Source: Ascidiaceihabitans donghaensis (GTDB lineage Bacteria; Pseudomonadota; Alphaproteobacteria; Rhodobacterales; Rhodobacteraceae). Taken from it: a DNA stretch of 64,000 nucleotides. The stretch lies in assembly GCF_900302465.1 (NCBI RefSeq), contig NZ_OMOR01000001.1, positions 3,504,729 to 3,568,728 of the forward strand, in the 5' to 3' direction. Position 1 is the first letter of the stretch. Every line of letters starts with the position of its first letter. Of the stretch, positions 19,802 to 28,003 are shown piece after piece. The position numbers and the translations under genes were made by a program. The notes beneath the pieces are model-generated. The model was given only the letters and a program-made list of their open reading frames with translations. It had not been told where the DNA came from and did no database searches.

Positions 19802-20410
19802 ATGAGAACTTTGGCAGCGCTGGTTTTTCCCGGCTTTGAAACACTTGATTACTTTGGCCCCATCGAAATGCTGGGCGGCTTTACAGGCCAGACCAAAATC
19901 ATAACCGTCGCACAAGGCGCGGCCCCGGTGCCAAGCGTGCATGGCCAACGCATCGTCATCGATGCCACCCTTGACCAAAGCGACGACTACGATTTGCTGC
20001 TGATCCCCGGTGGCGACACGGCACTGGATGCGGCCAAGGACCCTGCCTTGCTACAATGGATTGCAGATGCCTCGGCCAAGGCAGAGCGTGTCATGGCTGT
20101 TTGCACCGGCACTGTTTTGCTGGGCATGTCGGGTGTGCTGGACGGGCGCCGTGCCACTACAAACAAACTGGATTTCAACGCAACAGTGCCTTTGGCGCCA
20201 AACGTGCAGTGGATCAAAGAGGCGCGGTGGGTCGAGGATGGCAAATTTTTCACATCCTCAGGCGTGTCAGCTGGCATGGATATGGCCCTTGCCGTGATGG
20301 CCGACCTTTACGGCATGGAAACCGCCGATAGGCTGGCCGTCAGCTGCGAATACGAATGGCACAAAGACGCGGGCCGCGACCCTTTTGCGAAATTGGCAGG
20401 TTTAGTCTAA
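19802..20410 (+). CDS. DJ-1/PfpI-family protein
   Basis: This 202-residue single-domain protein shares the fold of the neighbouring regulator. It begins RTLAALVFPGFETLDYFGPIEMLG, has YDLLLIPGGDT with a conserved acidic neighbourhood, and the nucleophile region MAVCTGTVLLGMSGVLDGRRATTNK, where Cys in VCTG is the probable active residue. FFTSSGVSAGMDMALAVM is also typical. Free-standing members act as glyoxalases, amidases or isonitrile hydratases; InhA (isonitrile hydratase) of Pseudomonas has a similar layout, so that activity is possible. It lies 24 bases after DUF1272. AAGGAACC precedes the ATG. Confidence 0.88.
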   Translation: MRTLAALVFPGFETLDYFGPIEMLGGFTGQTKIITVAQGAAPVPSVHGQRIVIDATLDQSDDYDLLLIPGGDTALDAAKDPALLQWIADASAKAERVMAVCTGTVLLGMSGVLDGRRATTNKLDFNATVPLAPNVQWIKEARWVEDGKFFTSSGVSAGMDMALAVMADLYGMETADRLAVSCEYEWHKDAGRDPFAKLAGLV

Positions 20411-20421
20411 CCCCAAATACA

Positions 20422-20454
20422 AAGCGCCGGTAGGAGACATTCCTACCGGCGCTT
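20422..20454. terminator. Bidirectional terminator between PfpI and aminotransferase genes
   Basis: A perfect 14-bp stem (AAGCGCCGGTAGGA / TCCTACCGGCGCTT) with a 5-base loop sits between two converging genes. A U-rich stretch (TTGTTTTTG) follows on the plus side after six bases, and the A-rich side on the left can serve the minus strand. Confidence 0.85.
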
Positions 20455-20485
20455 CAATTGTTTTTGTGGGATCGAAAATGCCGGC

Positions 20486-21670
20486 TTAGATGCCAGCGTC
20501 CACAATAGCCTTGGCCAGAACAGGCACAGTTTCCGCGTTCAAACCCGCGATGTTCATGCGGCTGTCGCCCACCATGTAAATGCCCGCATCCACACGCAGT
20601 TTTTCAACCATCTCAGGCGTTGTGCCAAGACGCGAGAACATGCCGCGATGGTCCGCCAAAAAGCCAAAACGGTCTGAACCGGACAGGCGCTGCAATTCCC
20701 CTGCCAACTGCGTACGCAATCCCAACATAGCGACGCGCACGGATTCCAGTTCCTCGATCCATTGGGCTTTCAGCGTGGGATCATTCAGGATCATCGTCAC
20801 AACACGCGCGCCGTGGTCCGGCGGAAAGCTAAAGTTCTGCCGATTGAGGAATGCAAGCGTTTGCTGGTTCAGGCCCTTGGCTGACATATCCTTGGACACG
20901 GCCATCAAGATGCCGGTGCGTTCGCGGTAAATGCCAAAGTTCTTGGAACAGCTGGCAGCCACGATGGCCTCGGGTACAGCGGCGACCACGGCGCGCGTGG
21001 CGGCGGCGTCTTCTTCCAGACCGTCGCCAAATCCCTGGTACGCGATGTCGACCATAGGCGTCGCACCGGTTTCAAGCAGAACCTTGATGACCTCCTGCCA
21101 TTGCACCGCGTTCAGGTTGGCCCCTGTCGGGTTGTGGCAGCAGCCATGCAACAAGACCACATCGCCTTTGCGGGCCGTTTTCAGGTCGGCAGTCATGCCA
21201 TCAAAATCGACGCCACGGGTTTCGTCATCGAAATAGCGGTAATCGACGATCTCCATCCCGAGATACTTCAGGATCGACGGATGGTTTGGCCATGTCGGGT
21301 TAGACAGAAACACACGTGCATCGGGACGCGCCATCTGGATCAGTTCGAACGCTTGGCGAATGGCACCTGTGCCACCCGGTGTCGCAGCCGCCGCAACCGT
21401 TTCGCGGGGCACACTGTCCCCAAGAACCAGTTCCACCATCGCGTCCCCGAAGGCAGGGTCGCCCGCAAGGCCCACATAGGATTTGCTGTCTTGTTCTTCC
21501 CACAGTTTGTGTTCCGCAGCCTTGACCGCTTTCATCACAGGCGTCAGCCCCGTGGCGTCTTTGTAGACACCGACCCCAAGGTCGATTTTCGTCTCGCGCG
21601 GGTCGGCGCGGTACTGCGCCATAAGAGCTAGAATTTTGTCAGCGGGTTGCGCCTGAAGGGTTTCGAACAT
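20486..21670 (-). CDS. tyrB: Aromatic amino acid/aspartate aminotransferase (class I)
   Basis: The 394-residue PLP enzyme belongs to aminotransferase subgroup I-alpha. It starts MFETLQAQPADKILALMAQYRADPRETKIDLGVGVYKD and has the PLP-lysine in ASCSKNFGIYRERTG, the cofactor-phosphate contacts in this stretch, and SRMNIAGL with the substrate-binding Arg near the C terminus. It transfers amino groups between aromatic or dicarboxylic amino acids and 2-oxoglutarate. Whether it prefers tyrosine/phenylalanine or aspartate cannot be settled by eye; alphaproteobacterial members are usually named TyrB. Three bases separate it from the upstream sulfurtransferase gene, so the two are co-transcribed. Confidence 0.92.
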   Translation of the reverse strand: MFETLQAQPADKILALMAQYRADPRETKIDLGVGVYKDATGLTPVMKAVKAAEHKLWEEQDSKSYVGLAGDPAFGDAMVELVLGDSVPRETVAAAATPGGTGAIRQAFELIQMARPDARVFLSNPTWPNHPSILKYLGMEIVDYRYFDDETRGVDFDGMTADLKTARKGDVVLLHGCCHNPTGANLNAVQWQEVIKVLLETGATPMVDIAYQGFGDGLEEDAAATRAVVAAVPEAIVAASCSKNFGIYRERTGILMAVSKDMSAKGLNQQTLAFLNRQNFSFPPDHGARVVTMILNDPTLKAQWIEELESVRVAMLGLRTQLAGELQRLSGSDRFGFLADHRGMFSRLGTTPEMVEKLRVDAGIYMVGDSRMNIAGLNAETVPVLAKAIVDAGI

Positions 21671-21673
21671 CGC

Positions 21674-22528
21674 TTATGCGTCTCCGGTTGCGACGGGTAC
21701 TGTGGGGAACATTCCCCATTCGACCCAAGATCCATCGTACAGGGACCACTGATCGTGCCCCATGCGTTCCAGTGCCAGCGCAAGCACGCAGGCAGTCACG
21801 CCCGACCCGCAGCTGGTGATAATAGGTTTGTCCAGATCCACGCCAGCAGCCTCAAAAATCGTGCGTGTTTGATCCGGTGTTTTCATCGTGGCGTCGACGT
21901 TCAAAAGCGTGGTGAAGGGAACACTGCGTGATCCGGGGATATGCCCTGAACGAAGCCCTTCGCGCGGTTCAGGTGCCTCGCCGCGGAACCGTCCGGCCGC
22001 CCGTGCGTCCACAATCTGGATCGACCCCAGTTTTGACGCCTGCGACACCTGTGTTACATCGCGCACAAGGTGGTTTTGAAAGCGCACCGTCATGTGGCGG
22101 TCGCGGATCACAGGCGGCATATCTTCGATTTCGCGCCCTTCGGCTTCCCATTTGGGCAACCCGCCATCCAGCACCGCGATGTTCATTTGACCCATCAGAC
22201 GAAACAGCCACCAGACACGCGCCGCAGAATAAATGCCGGCCCCGTCGTAGACCACAACCTGATGTCCGTCACCCACACCCATCGCACGCATGCGCGACAT
22301 GAACTTTTCTACGGGTGGCGCCATGTGGGGCAGATCAGACCGCCCGTCACTGACATCATCAATATCGAAAAACCGCGCCCCGGGAATGTGTTTGGCGTTA
22401 TATTCAGCTTTGGCGTCGCGTTTCATGTCGGGCATGTACAAAGACGCATCCAGAATTCGCAAATCCGGGTCCTTCAGATGTTGTGCCAACCATTCGGTGG
22501 ACACAAGCGTTTTAGGATCGTCTGCCAT
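21674..22528 (-). CDS. sseA: 3-mercaptopyruvate sulfurtransferase
   Basis: This 284-residue protein contains two rhodanese domains. The active cysteine is in SCGSGVTACVLALALERMG, where the CGSGVT loop is typical of mercaptopyruvate sulfurtransferases rather than thiosulfate rhodaneses. Other marks are STEWLAQHLKDPDLRILDAS at the start and HIPGARFFDIDDVSD. It moves sulfur from 3-mercaptopyruvate, the transamination product of cysteine, to acceptors. That links it to the aminotransferase encoded 3 bases downstream, which may make mercaptopyruvate. GGAGAGAATCC precedes the ATG. Confidence 0.93.
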   Translation of the reverse strand: MADDPKTLVSTEWLAQHLKDPDLRILDASLYMPDMKRDAKAEYNAKHIPGARFFDIDDVSDGRSDLPHMAPPVEKFMSRMRAMGVGDGHQVVVYDGAGIYSAARVWWLFRLMGQMNIAVLDGGLPKWEAEGREIEDMPPVIRDRHMTVRFQNHLVRDVTQVSQASKLGSIQIVDARAAGRFRGEAPEPREGLRSGHIPGSRSVPFTTLLNVDATMKTPDQTRTIFEAAGVDLDKPIITSCGSGVTACVLALALERMGHDQWSLYDGSWVEWGMFPTVPVATGDA

Positions 22529-22622
22529 GGATTCTCTCCTGCTGAAGAAATGCGTCTCTGACTAACGCCGCACCCCGCCTGAGGCAAGGTTGAAGGCAGG
22601 ATTTGTTGCTATTTGTTCGTCG

Positions 22623-23525
22623 CTATTTGATCGACATGATCCGAAACGAATGGACTTCGCCGTCTGCAACATATCCCGCAACGGACATGATCTTTAGGCC
22701 ATTCTTGGCCACCAGATCACGCAATTGGCTGTTTGTGTAGCTGGCTTTTGTCGCATCCCACAACTGCGCCCCGAACCCGGTTCCGCGCCTGTCTTGCCAG
22801 CTTGCAAGGTAAAGCCATTTGTGGCCGTTATGCACAATGGAAAGGTCTTTGAGCAGCCGCGTGTAGCCGTTTTCCGGTTTTGACACAGACGCGTGACGCA
22901 CCCGCAGGCGGGTTAGATCATCCCAAAGGTCATAGCTGGTTGCCACCTTGGGGATCTGTGTAATCGCCGCGCCATAAAGTGTGTTCTTTTGCGCAAATGC
23001 AGACACCGTGACCATTCGGTAGTCGCTTTGAAAATCCGTATCCACAACCTTACTCAAAGCATCCGGTCCACGCACCCAATGCAAAGATTGTTTATCGCAT
23101 TTTTCTGGCGCTTTCAGCACCATCGCATAGAGGATTTCGCCATTCTTCGGGTAAACGCCCAGATTGGTGGCGCAATATCCGTCATCACGCTTTTTGATGA
23201 AATATTCCCTCATCTGCGACTTTGTTTTGCCCCACTCAAAGCCCCATCCGCGATTGTCATCTTCCAAAAGCACCAAATTCATGAAGGTCTGGTTTTTGTA
23301 ATCTACGTAAGTGCTCATGTATTCGGGGATCATCCGTCGCCCGTTGCGCGTTTCCAGCGCCGCGCTGATTTGAGAGGTTGGCACCCCAAGCAAAACAATC
23401 TGGGCCTTACCTTTATATTTTGTCTCGAAACGGAACTGCGCATCAAGAGCGTGGCCCGCATTGGCCAAACCTAATCCCAAACACAACACAGAAGCGATCA
23501 AACAACGAAGAATTAAACGGTGCAT
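22623..23525 (-). CDS. Exported protein of unknown function
   Basis: I do not recognise this 300-residue protein. It starts at the ATG at 23525, preceded by AGGGG, giving a clear signal peptide (MHRLILRCLIASVLCLGLGLANAGHA). The mature part is mixed alpha/beta, with few cysteines (YCATNLG, EKCDKQ) that could form a disulfide. Segments such as NRGWGFEWGKTKSQMREYFIKKRDDGYC and VNDTFMNLVLLEDD-like text do not match any family I know. A run around residues 225-300 (GHKWLYLASWQDRRGTGFG) resembles a beta-rich domain. It is monocistronic by spacing. The signal peptide is clear and the rest is description only. Confidence 0.7.
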   Translation of the reverse strand: MHRLILRCLIASVLCLGLGLANAGHALDAQFRFETKYKGKAQIVLLGVPTSQISAALETRNGRRMIPEYMSTYVDYKNQTFMNLVLLEDDNRGWGFEWGKTKSQMREYFIKKRDDGYCATNLGVYPKNGEILYAMVLKAPEKCDKQSLHWVRGPDALSKVVDTDFQSDYRMVTVSAFAQKNTLYGAAITQIPKVATSYDLWDDLTRLRVRHASVSKPENGYTRLLKDLSIVHNGHKWLYLASWQDRRGTGFGAQLWDATKASYTNSQLRDLVAKNGLKIMSVAGYVADGEVHSFRIMSIK

Positions 23526-23589
23526 GCACAAATCCCCTCTTTCAATGGGATCAAGCAAACATGTTGCGCATCTAATTTCAATATTTCTT

Positions 23590-23630
23590 CGGCGCCACTG
23601 ACCCATCCCGCAAAGATGGGCCAGCGCTTT
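23590..23630 (-). terminator. Possible terminator of the glycine-rich membrane protein gene
   Basis: An imperfect hairpin (GGCGCCACTGACCCATC against GATGGGCCAGCGC) lies just beyond the stop of the gene at 23643. The stem is strong but holds mismatches and the U-tract on the minus strand is poor, so this is only a candidate. Confidence 0.4.
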
Positions 23631-23642
23631 GATTTATGGTGC

Positions 23643-23933
23643 TTACTTCGCCATCGCTTTACGCACAAAGCCTACGATCGCCAACACGACACCACCGCCG
23701 ACGCCACCGCCTGCGATTTGACCGATGATGGCCCCGAAATCGAGACCGCCCGCGCCGCCTGCAGCGCCCGCCAAATCAGGTGCGCCGATCATGCCAAGCA
23801 ATGTGCCGCCAAGCCCGCCGCCCACAACACCCGCGATTGAATTGATCAAGGTGCCTTGGTTCAGGCTGCCCAACAATTTGCCAGCCACGTTGCCACCAAC
23901 GGCGCCTGACAAAAGACCAATGATAAGTTCCAT
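23643..23933 (-). CDS. Small glycine-rich membrane protein, unknown function
   Basis: This 96-residue protein is almost wholly Gly, Ala, Ile, Leu and Val. A hydrophobic N terminus (MELIIGLLSGAVGGNVAGKLLG) leads to two further GG-rich hydrophobic segments (VVGGGLGGTLLGMIG and IAGGGVGGGVVLAIVGFV), with a short basic tail RKAMAK. The pattern fits a small inner-membrane protein with tightly packed helices, loosely like GlsB/YeaQ stress proteins, although I cannot assign it to that family. AAGGGAACAAAAGT precedes the ATG. Homologues without a role are common in roseobacters as I recall. Confidence 0.7.
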   Translation of the reverse strand: MELIIGLLSGAVGGNVAGKLLGSLNQGTLINSIAGVVGGGLGGTLLGMIGAPDLAGAAGGAGGLDFGAIIGQIAGGGVGGGVVLAIVGFVRKAMAK

Positions 23934-24067
23934 ACTTTTGTTCCCTTTTGGGGGTATTCATTTAGGCGCACCCCACGTCCCCCACGCTAAAGTGCTGTGC
24001 GGGTATCGCTTATGCACCGCACATGCGTCATGGGGAAATATTTGCAGTATTATGCAATAATGCAGCC

Positions 24068-24541
24068 TTAACCGCCCAATTGCGGGCGCATCGCCTGATA
24101 AATCACGGCTGTGGCCACATTCGCCAAATTCAACGATCGCACCCGTGTGTCCAGCATCGGCAGGCTAAAGACGCGGTCGTCCATATCATTCAGAATACTG
24201 CGCGGCAGCCCGGCGGATTCACACCCAAACACCAAATAAGCGTCTTGGGCATATGTCGGGGCGTAGATGGTTTGCGCACCGTGTTCTTCAAAGAAATATA
24301 GCTGATCGCGGGCAGGCTGCCGCGCTGTCAGAAAGCTATGCCAATCGTCATATTCGCTTAGCGTGACATGTTTCCAATAATCCGTTCCTGCGCGTCGCAC
24401 CGACTTTTCGTCCAGCGAAAACCCGTAGGGTTTGATCAGGATCAGCTCAAGGTTCAGCGCCACACACGTGCGCCCGATCGCGCCCGTGTTGTAAGGGATT
24501 TCGGGGGTAACCAGCACCATTTTCATCCGCGCATCACTCAT
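24068..24541 (-). CDS. trmL: tRNA (cytidine(34)-2'-O)-methyltransferase TrmL
   Basis: The 157-residue SPOUT-class enzyme 2'-O-methylates the wobble base of tRNA-Leu isoacceptors. Motif 1 is seen at TPEIPYNTGAIGRTCVALN, motif 2 at YLVFGCESAGLPRSIL, and motif 3 at LPMLDTRVRSLNLANVATAVIY. The length equals the usual TrmL size, so there is no extra RNA-binding domain. It ends a minus-strand run whose next upstream gene is smpB, 24 bases away. ATG 24541 is used; in-frame ATGs at 24526 and 24520 are also possible because the family often begins MKMVLV. Confidence 0.92.
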   Translation of the reverse strand: MSDARMKMVLVTPEIPYNTGAIGRTCVALNLELILIKPYGFSLDEKSVRRAGTDYWKHVTLSEYDDWHSFLTARQPARDQLYFFEEHGAQTIYAPTYAQDAYLVFGCESAGLPRSILNDMDDRVFSLPMLDTRVRSLNLANVATAVIYQAMRPQLGG

Positions 24542-24565
24542 GTCCGCAGGCCTGAACGCGCCACT

Positions 24566-25045
24566 TTAGCCATGGTCTTTCATAAGCCGCGATTTCTGAC
24601 GCGACCAGTCACGCTTGGCCTCGGACGCGCGTTTGTCGTGGTTCTGCTTGCCCTTGGCGATGCCCAGCTTGATCTTCACCAACCCGCGATGGTTGAAATA
24701 CATCACCAACGGCACCAGCGTCATGCCTTTGCGTTGCGTGGCGTTCCACAAATCCGACATCTGCTTTTTCGACACCAGCAATTTGCGCCGCCGACGTTCT
24801 TCGTGTTTGAATGTCTTGGCGCCGGCATAGGGCGCGACATGGCTGTTGACCAACCACAGCTCACCATCTTCGACCGCCGCATAGCTTTCGGCGATGTTGG
24901 TGCCGCCCACGCGCATGGATTTGACCTCGGACCCCTCAAGGATGATGCCGCATTCGATGTCATCATCGATGGCATAGTCGTACCGCGCCCGCCGGTTTTC
25001 GGCGATCACTTTGTAGTTGGGGTCAGATTTTGTGCCTGTGTTCAT
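24566..25045 (-). CDS. smpB: SsrA-binding protein SmpB
   Basis: SmpB binds tmRNA and takes it to stalled ribosomes. The 159-residue protein has the family core: [30 protein letters not shown], then [38 protein letters not shown] and [31 protein letters not shown] basic C-terminal tail ([18 protein letters not shown]) is present, as needed for decoding-centre contact. trmL follows closely on the same strand. The ssrA RNA gene is not in the window. Confidence 0.96.
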   Translation of the reverse strand: MNTGTKSDPNYKVIAENRRARYDYAIDDDIECGIILEGSEVKSMRVGGTNIAESYAAVEDGELWLVNSHVAPYAGAKTFKHEERRRRKLLVSKKQMSDLWNATQRKGMTLVPLVMYFNHRGLVKIKLGIAKGKQNHDKRASEAKRDWSRQKSRLMKDHG

Positions 25046-25099
25046 GGGATTGCCATGTAAGGCGTGGGGGCCATCTATGCAAGGCGGGCGATATGCGCC

Positions 25100-26476
25100 C
25101 TACCCCGCCCAAAGATGCGTGCGGGGATGGAACTGCGACCACGCAAACCAAAATGCCTGATGGCTGCCAAGATCGGCACCATTTGCATCGACTGCACGAA
25201 TGCCGCCACCATCCAAAGTAAGGCGCACATTTTCGAAAGTAACTGCCTGCCCACGCTTCAGCGCGACAAAGGCTTTGCTGCGTTGAAAAGCCACGGGTTT
25301 GCCGGATGCTGTCACAACGCCGATGATGTCTTCGTGCACACCAAGGCGCGGATCAACATCGCCCACCGGAAAAATAGGCCCATCTGCATCACGTGTGTTA
25401 CGGAAATCAAAATCCCGCCCAAGCGCCAATGCTTCGACCAAGACAGTTGTTTCGGGATGCTCTTTCTTCCACGTGCCCCAATCCGTTGTGATGACACTGA
25501 CCTGTTCCAGTTCAATGTTCTTTCGCGCCAACGGCCCCGTCACAGCCTTGCCCAGAAACGTGTCGAACACCGAATTCGAAGTGATGTCATACATCACTTT
25601 GTTGGACCTGATCAGCAGCCCCGTCGTCCGCAACACAGGCCGTTTTACCCCAAGGGGCAATTCATCTGTGAAGTAAGCCTGCGCCGCGCCGCACAACGTG
25701 CAGTAGGGAATGCCCAGATCACGTCCGCCCAGCGTGTCATTCACCATTTCGCGGACTTCCATGATGCGCCGTGGATAGGCGCGGGTTTCGCCATTCACTT
25801 CGATGCCGAACACAATGTCTTTGTCTTTCAACCATGTGGCCTCATCAGCGCTGCTGACTTGGGGGTTGTCTGCGGCAGGAATGCAGTTGCAGGCCTCGTC
25901 CGTGGTGTCATAGGGCCGCGCATCAATGGGCACACCACCCCACGACACATGCCGCCAGTCAATATCGCCCTTGGTGAAAATCTTTTTCCACCCCGGCACA
26001 AAACTGGTGAAGATCGCGCGTTTCGTTTTGAGATAATTGGGCGGCGCTGGAATATCCCACGCGATCAACTTGTCGGTGACGACGCCCCACTCGTTTCTCC
26101 GTGGCGGGTCAATATCCAACAAAGCAGCCGCAGTTTGCGTCAGCGCCTCTGTCAATTGGCGACCCGACGAAAACCGCATCAGATCGGCCACAATCCACGC
26201 AAGGCGCGGGTCTTTGGATGCCGTCACGGTGGCCAAAGCAATATCTTGATCCCGCCCCCAGTAGGATTGTTTGACGCTGTCCACAAAGGCGACTTTGACG
26301 GCAAACTTCACGTCGCGCGACAAAGGGCCTGTTGGCACGGCGGGGGGGTGGCCGAATTCAGCAATGATGTAGTCGGGCACAGTCGAAGACTGCGCAAAGG
26401 CCATGTGCGTCCACGGCAAACCCGTCATCAACGCCAAAACGGTGAGACGAGCCAGAAAACGGCATTTGAACAACAT
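25100..26476 (-). CDS. DUF3179 domain-containing exported protein
   Basis: This 458-residue protein begins with a signal peptide (residues 1-29, ending MAFAQS) and carries the DUF3179 region in its C-terminal two thirds. Family marks are GVPIDARPYDTTDEACNCIPAADNPQ, DIVFGIEVNGETRAYPRRIMEVREMVND and GIPYCTLCGAAQAYF, plus TTGLLIRSNKVMYD. The CTLC pair is nearly invariant in the family and could bind metal or act as a redox site. No activity is established. The N-terminal 200 residues contain helical repeats, possibly HEAT-like (LAWIVADLMRFSSG, LTEALTQTAAALLD). It stands alone between smpB and pcaG. Confidence 0.88.
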   Translation of the reverse strand: MLFKCRFLARLTVLALMTGLPWTHMAFAQSSTVPDYIIAEFGHPPAVPTGPLSRDVKFAVKVAFVDSVKQSYWGRDQDIALATVTASKDPRLAWIVADLMRFSSGRQLTEALTQTAAALLDIDPPRRNEWGVVTDKLIAWDIPAPPNYLKTKRAIFTSFVPGWKKIFTKGDIDWRHVSWGGVPIDARPYDTTDEACNCIPAADNPQVSSADEATWLKDKDIVFGIEVNGETRAYPRRIMEVREMVNDTLGGRDLGIPYCTLCGAAQAYFTDELPLGVKRPVLRTTGLLIRSNKVMYDITSNSVFDTFLGKAVTGPLARKNIELEQVSVITTDWGTWKKEHPETTVLVEALALGRDFDFRNTRDADGPIFPVGDVDPRLGVHEDIIGVVTASGKPVAFQRSKAFVALKRGQAVTFENVRLTLDGGGIRAVDANGADLGSHQAFWFAWSQFHPRTHLWAG

Positions 26477-26596
26477 TGGGGTACCTTTCGCGGCGACTGC
26501 GTTGAATTACAGTCGGCAAAAAGTACAACACGTACCAATCACATTTGATCAGTGTCCCGTGAACGCAGCTTGCGACCGTGACCCGTCCGATCCGGT

Positions 26597-27160
26597 TCAG
26601 ATGTCGAAAAACACCGTTTCCCCGACCCCTTGCAGGTGAATGTCAAAGTTGAACCCGTCGTCGGTCGGGGTCGCAATAAGCGTGGCGCGGCGATCTTCAT
26701 CCAGCTGGCTTAAAACCGGATCATTGGCATTTGCAAACTGGTGCGGAAAATACATCCGCGTGTGCAACCCAAGGTTAATGCCACGGGCCACGATCCAAAC
26801 CGTTATGAACGGAGCATTCCCCCGAATTGCACCGGGCATGATTGTGTCAAAACTGAACAACCCGGTTTCCAAATCCGCGGCGCAGCGCCCAAATCCAGAA
26901 AAATGCGGGTCCGCTTTGGGATCTCCTGCGAATTTACCGTTTGATCCCGGCTGCCAGATCTCGACCAGCGCGTCGCGCAGTGCGTCGCCTGCACCGTCGA
27001 ACACAGTTCCGGTGATCTTGATCCGGTGGCCCTGCGTGTCGTCGGTTACCATTTGCGACCCGAGGTCAGCTTCAAAGACGCCATGCACCTCGGCATAATT
27101 CGGGGTTAGCCCGATATGAACATAGGGTCCTGCCGTTTGGGATGGGGATTCGCGCGTCAT
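26597..27160 (-). CDS. pcaG: Protocatechuate 3,4-dioxygenase alpha subunit
   Basis: The 187-residue alpha subunit pairs with PcaH to open protocatechuate between its hydroxyls in the beta-ketoadipate pathway. It has TAGPYVHIGLTPNYAEVHG at the start, DALVEIWQPGSNGKFAGDP in the core and FSFDTIMPGAIRGNAPFITVWIVARGINLGLHTRMYFP near the end. As usual for alpha subunits, it lacks the Tyr/Tyr/His/His iron set of PcaH. Its start codon overlaps the stop of pcaH by one base (TGATG). No other pca genes (pcaB, C, D, Q) appear in the window, so the pathway is split. Confidence 0.94.
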   Translation of the reverse strand: MTRESPSQTAGPYVHIGLTPNYAEVHGVFEADLGSQMVTDDTQGHRIKITGTVFDGAGDALRDALVEIWQPGSNGKFAGDPKADPHFSGFGRCAADLETGLFSFDTIMPGAIRGNAPFITVWIVARGINLGLHTRMYFPHQFANANDPVLSQLDEDRRATLIATPTDDGFNFDIHLQGVGETVFFDI

Positions 27161-27876
27161 CAGCTGCCCTCCGGCTTGGTTTCGAAATGCGTCTGGTCGC
27201 GGCCGCGCAGCGTCATATCAAACCGGTAGGCGATGCTGTCCATGGGCGTATTGGCGTCCATATCTAGGCGTGCCACCAACGTATTCACGGCCTGTTCGGA
27301 CGGGATTGCCTGCACGATGGGGCACAATGGAATCAACGGATCGCCTTCGAAATACATCTGGGTGATCAGGCGTTGCGCAAAGCTATGACCAAAGAGCGAA
27401 AAATGGATATGCGCGGGCCGCCAGCTGTTGGGGCCGTTGGGCCAGGGGTAGGCGCCCGGCTGGATTGTCAGGAAGCGGTAGTGGCCTTGATCGTCGGTGA
27501 TGGTGCGACCGCATCCGCCAAAGTTCGGGTCCAGCGGCGCGAGGTAGCCTTCGTTTTTGTGACGATAACGCCCGCCTGCATTGGCGTGCCATGCCTCGAT
27601 CAAAGCACCTGTCACAGGTTGGCCGTTTTCGTCTTGAACGCGGCCGTGAACGATCAACCGTGGCCCGATAGCCATCTCGCCCGTATAATTAATGATCATG
27701 TTGTGATCGTTTGGGCCTATCAAGTCATGGCCAAACGTCGGTCCCGCCAGCTCTGCAGGGCCTGTTGGCATGCGCAAAGGCTTGTTCTGAGGGGACCGCA
27801 GCCGCGACGACTTGTAGTCGGGGGCAAGGGCTGGAGGATGCCAGCCAGCGGGCCGTGGGGTCAGCAAATCACTCAT
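27160..27876 (-). CDS. pcaH: Protocatechuate 3,4-dioxygenase beta subunit
   Basis: This 238-residue catalytic subunit holds the non-haem ferric iron. The ligands are visible as Tyr in NAGGRYRHK, Tyr in PGAYPWPNG, and the His pair in RPAHIHFSLFG. Other family text includes PTFGHDLIGPNDHNMIINY-like sequence and VHGRVQDENGQPVTGALIEAWHANA. The ATG at 27876 (MSDLLTPRPAGWHPPA) gives the standard N terminus; an upstream in-frame ATG at 27933 would add 19 residues not seen in the family. It is the first gene of the pcaHG pair, with 127 bases between it and the leuB end. Confidence 0.95.
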   Translation of the reverse strand: MSDLLTPRPAGWHPPALAPDYKSSRLRSPQNKPLRMPTGPAELAGPTFGHDLIGPNDHNMIINYTGEMAIGPRLIVHGRVQDENGQPVTGALIEAWHANAGGRYRHKNEGYLAPLDPNFGGCGRTITDDQGHYRFLTIQPGAYPWPNGPNSWRPAHIHFSLFGHSFAQRLITQMYFEGDPLIPLCPIVQAIPSEQAVNTLVARLDMDANTPMDSIAYRFDMTLRGRDQTHFETKPEGS

Positions 27877-27952
27877 GTCAAATCGTCCTGGGCGCAAAGT
27901 TTCCTCTGGATAGCCTGCAGCGGGCAATTCCACCTAGAGCTTTTTCACAAAC

Positions 27953-27983
27953 AAAAAGCGGCAGGAGAAATCCCGCCGCTTTT
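27953..27983 (-). terminator. Terminator of leuB
   Basis: A stem (GCGGC..GGA / TCC.GCCGC, one mismatch) with a GAAA-type loop is flanked by A and T runs. On the minus strand it ends in TTTTTG. It lies 21 bases beyond the leuB stop and upstream of pcaH. Confidence 0.85.
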
Positions 27984-28003
27984 GTCATACCTTTGATGTG
28001 TGA

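Noticed and set aside
22529-22622. tRNA-like candidate in a 94-base gap
   Set aside because: No acceptor-stem pairing or T-loop (GTTCGAATC-like) can be drawn.
25064-26548. A 494-codon open frame on the plus strand
   Set aside because: It is antisense to the DUF3179 gene, whose motifs are clear. The translated product is rich in His, Arg and Gln and matches nothing, as expected of a shadow frame.
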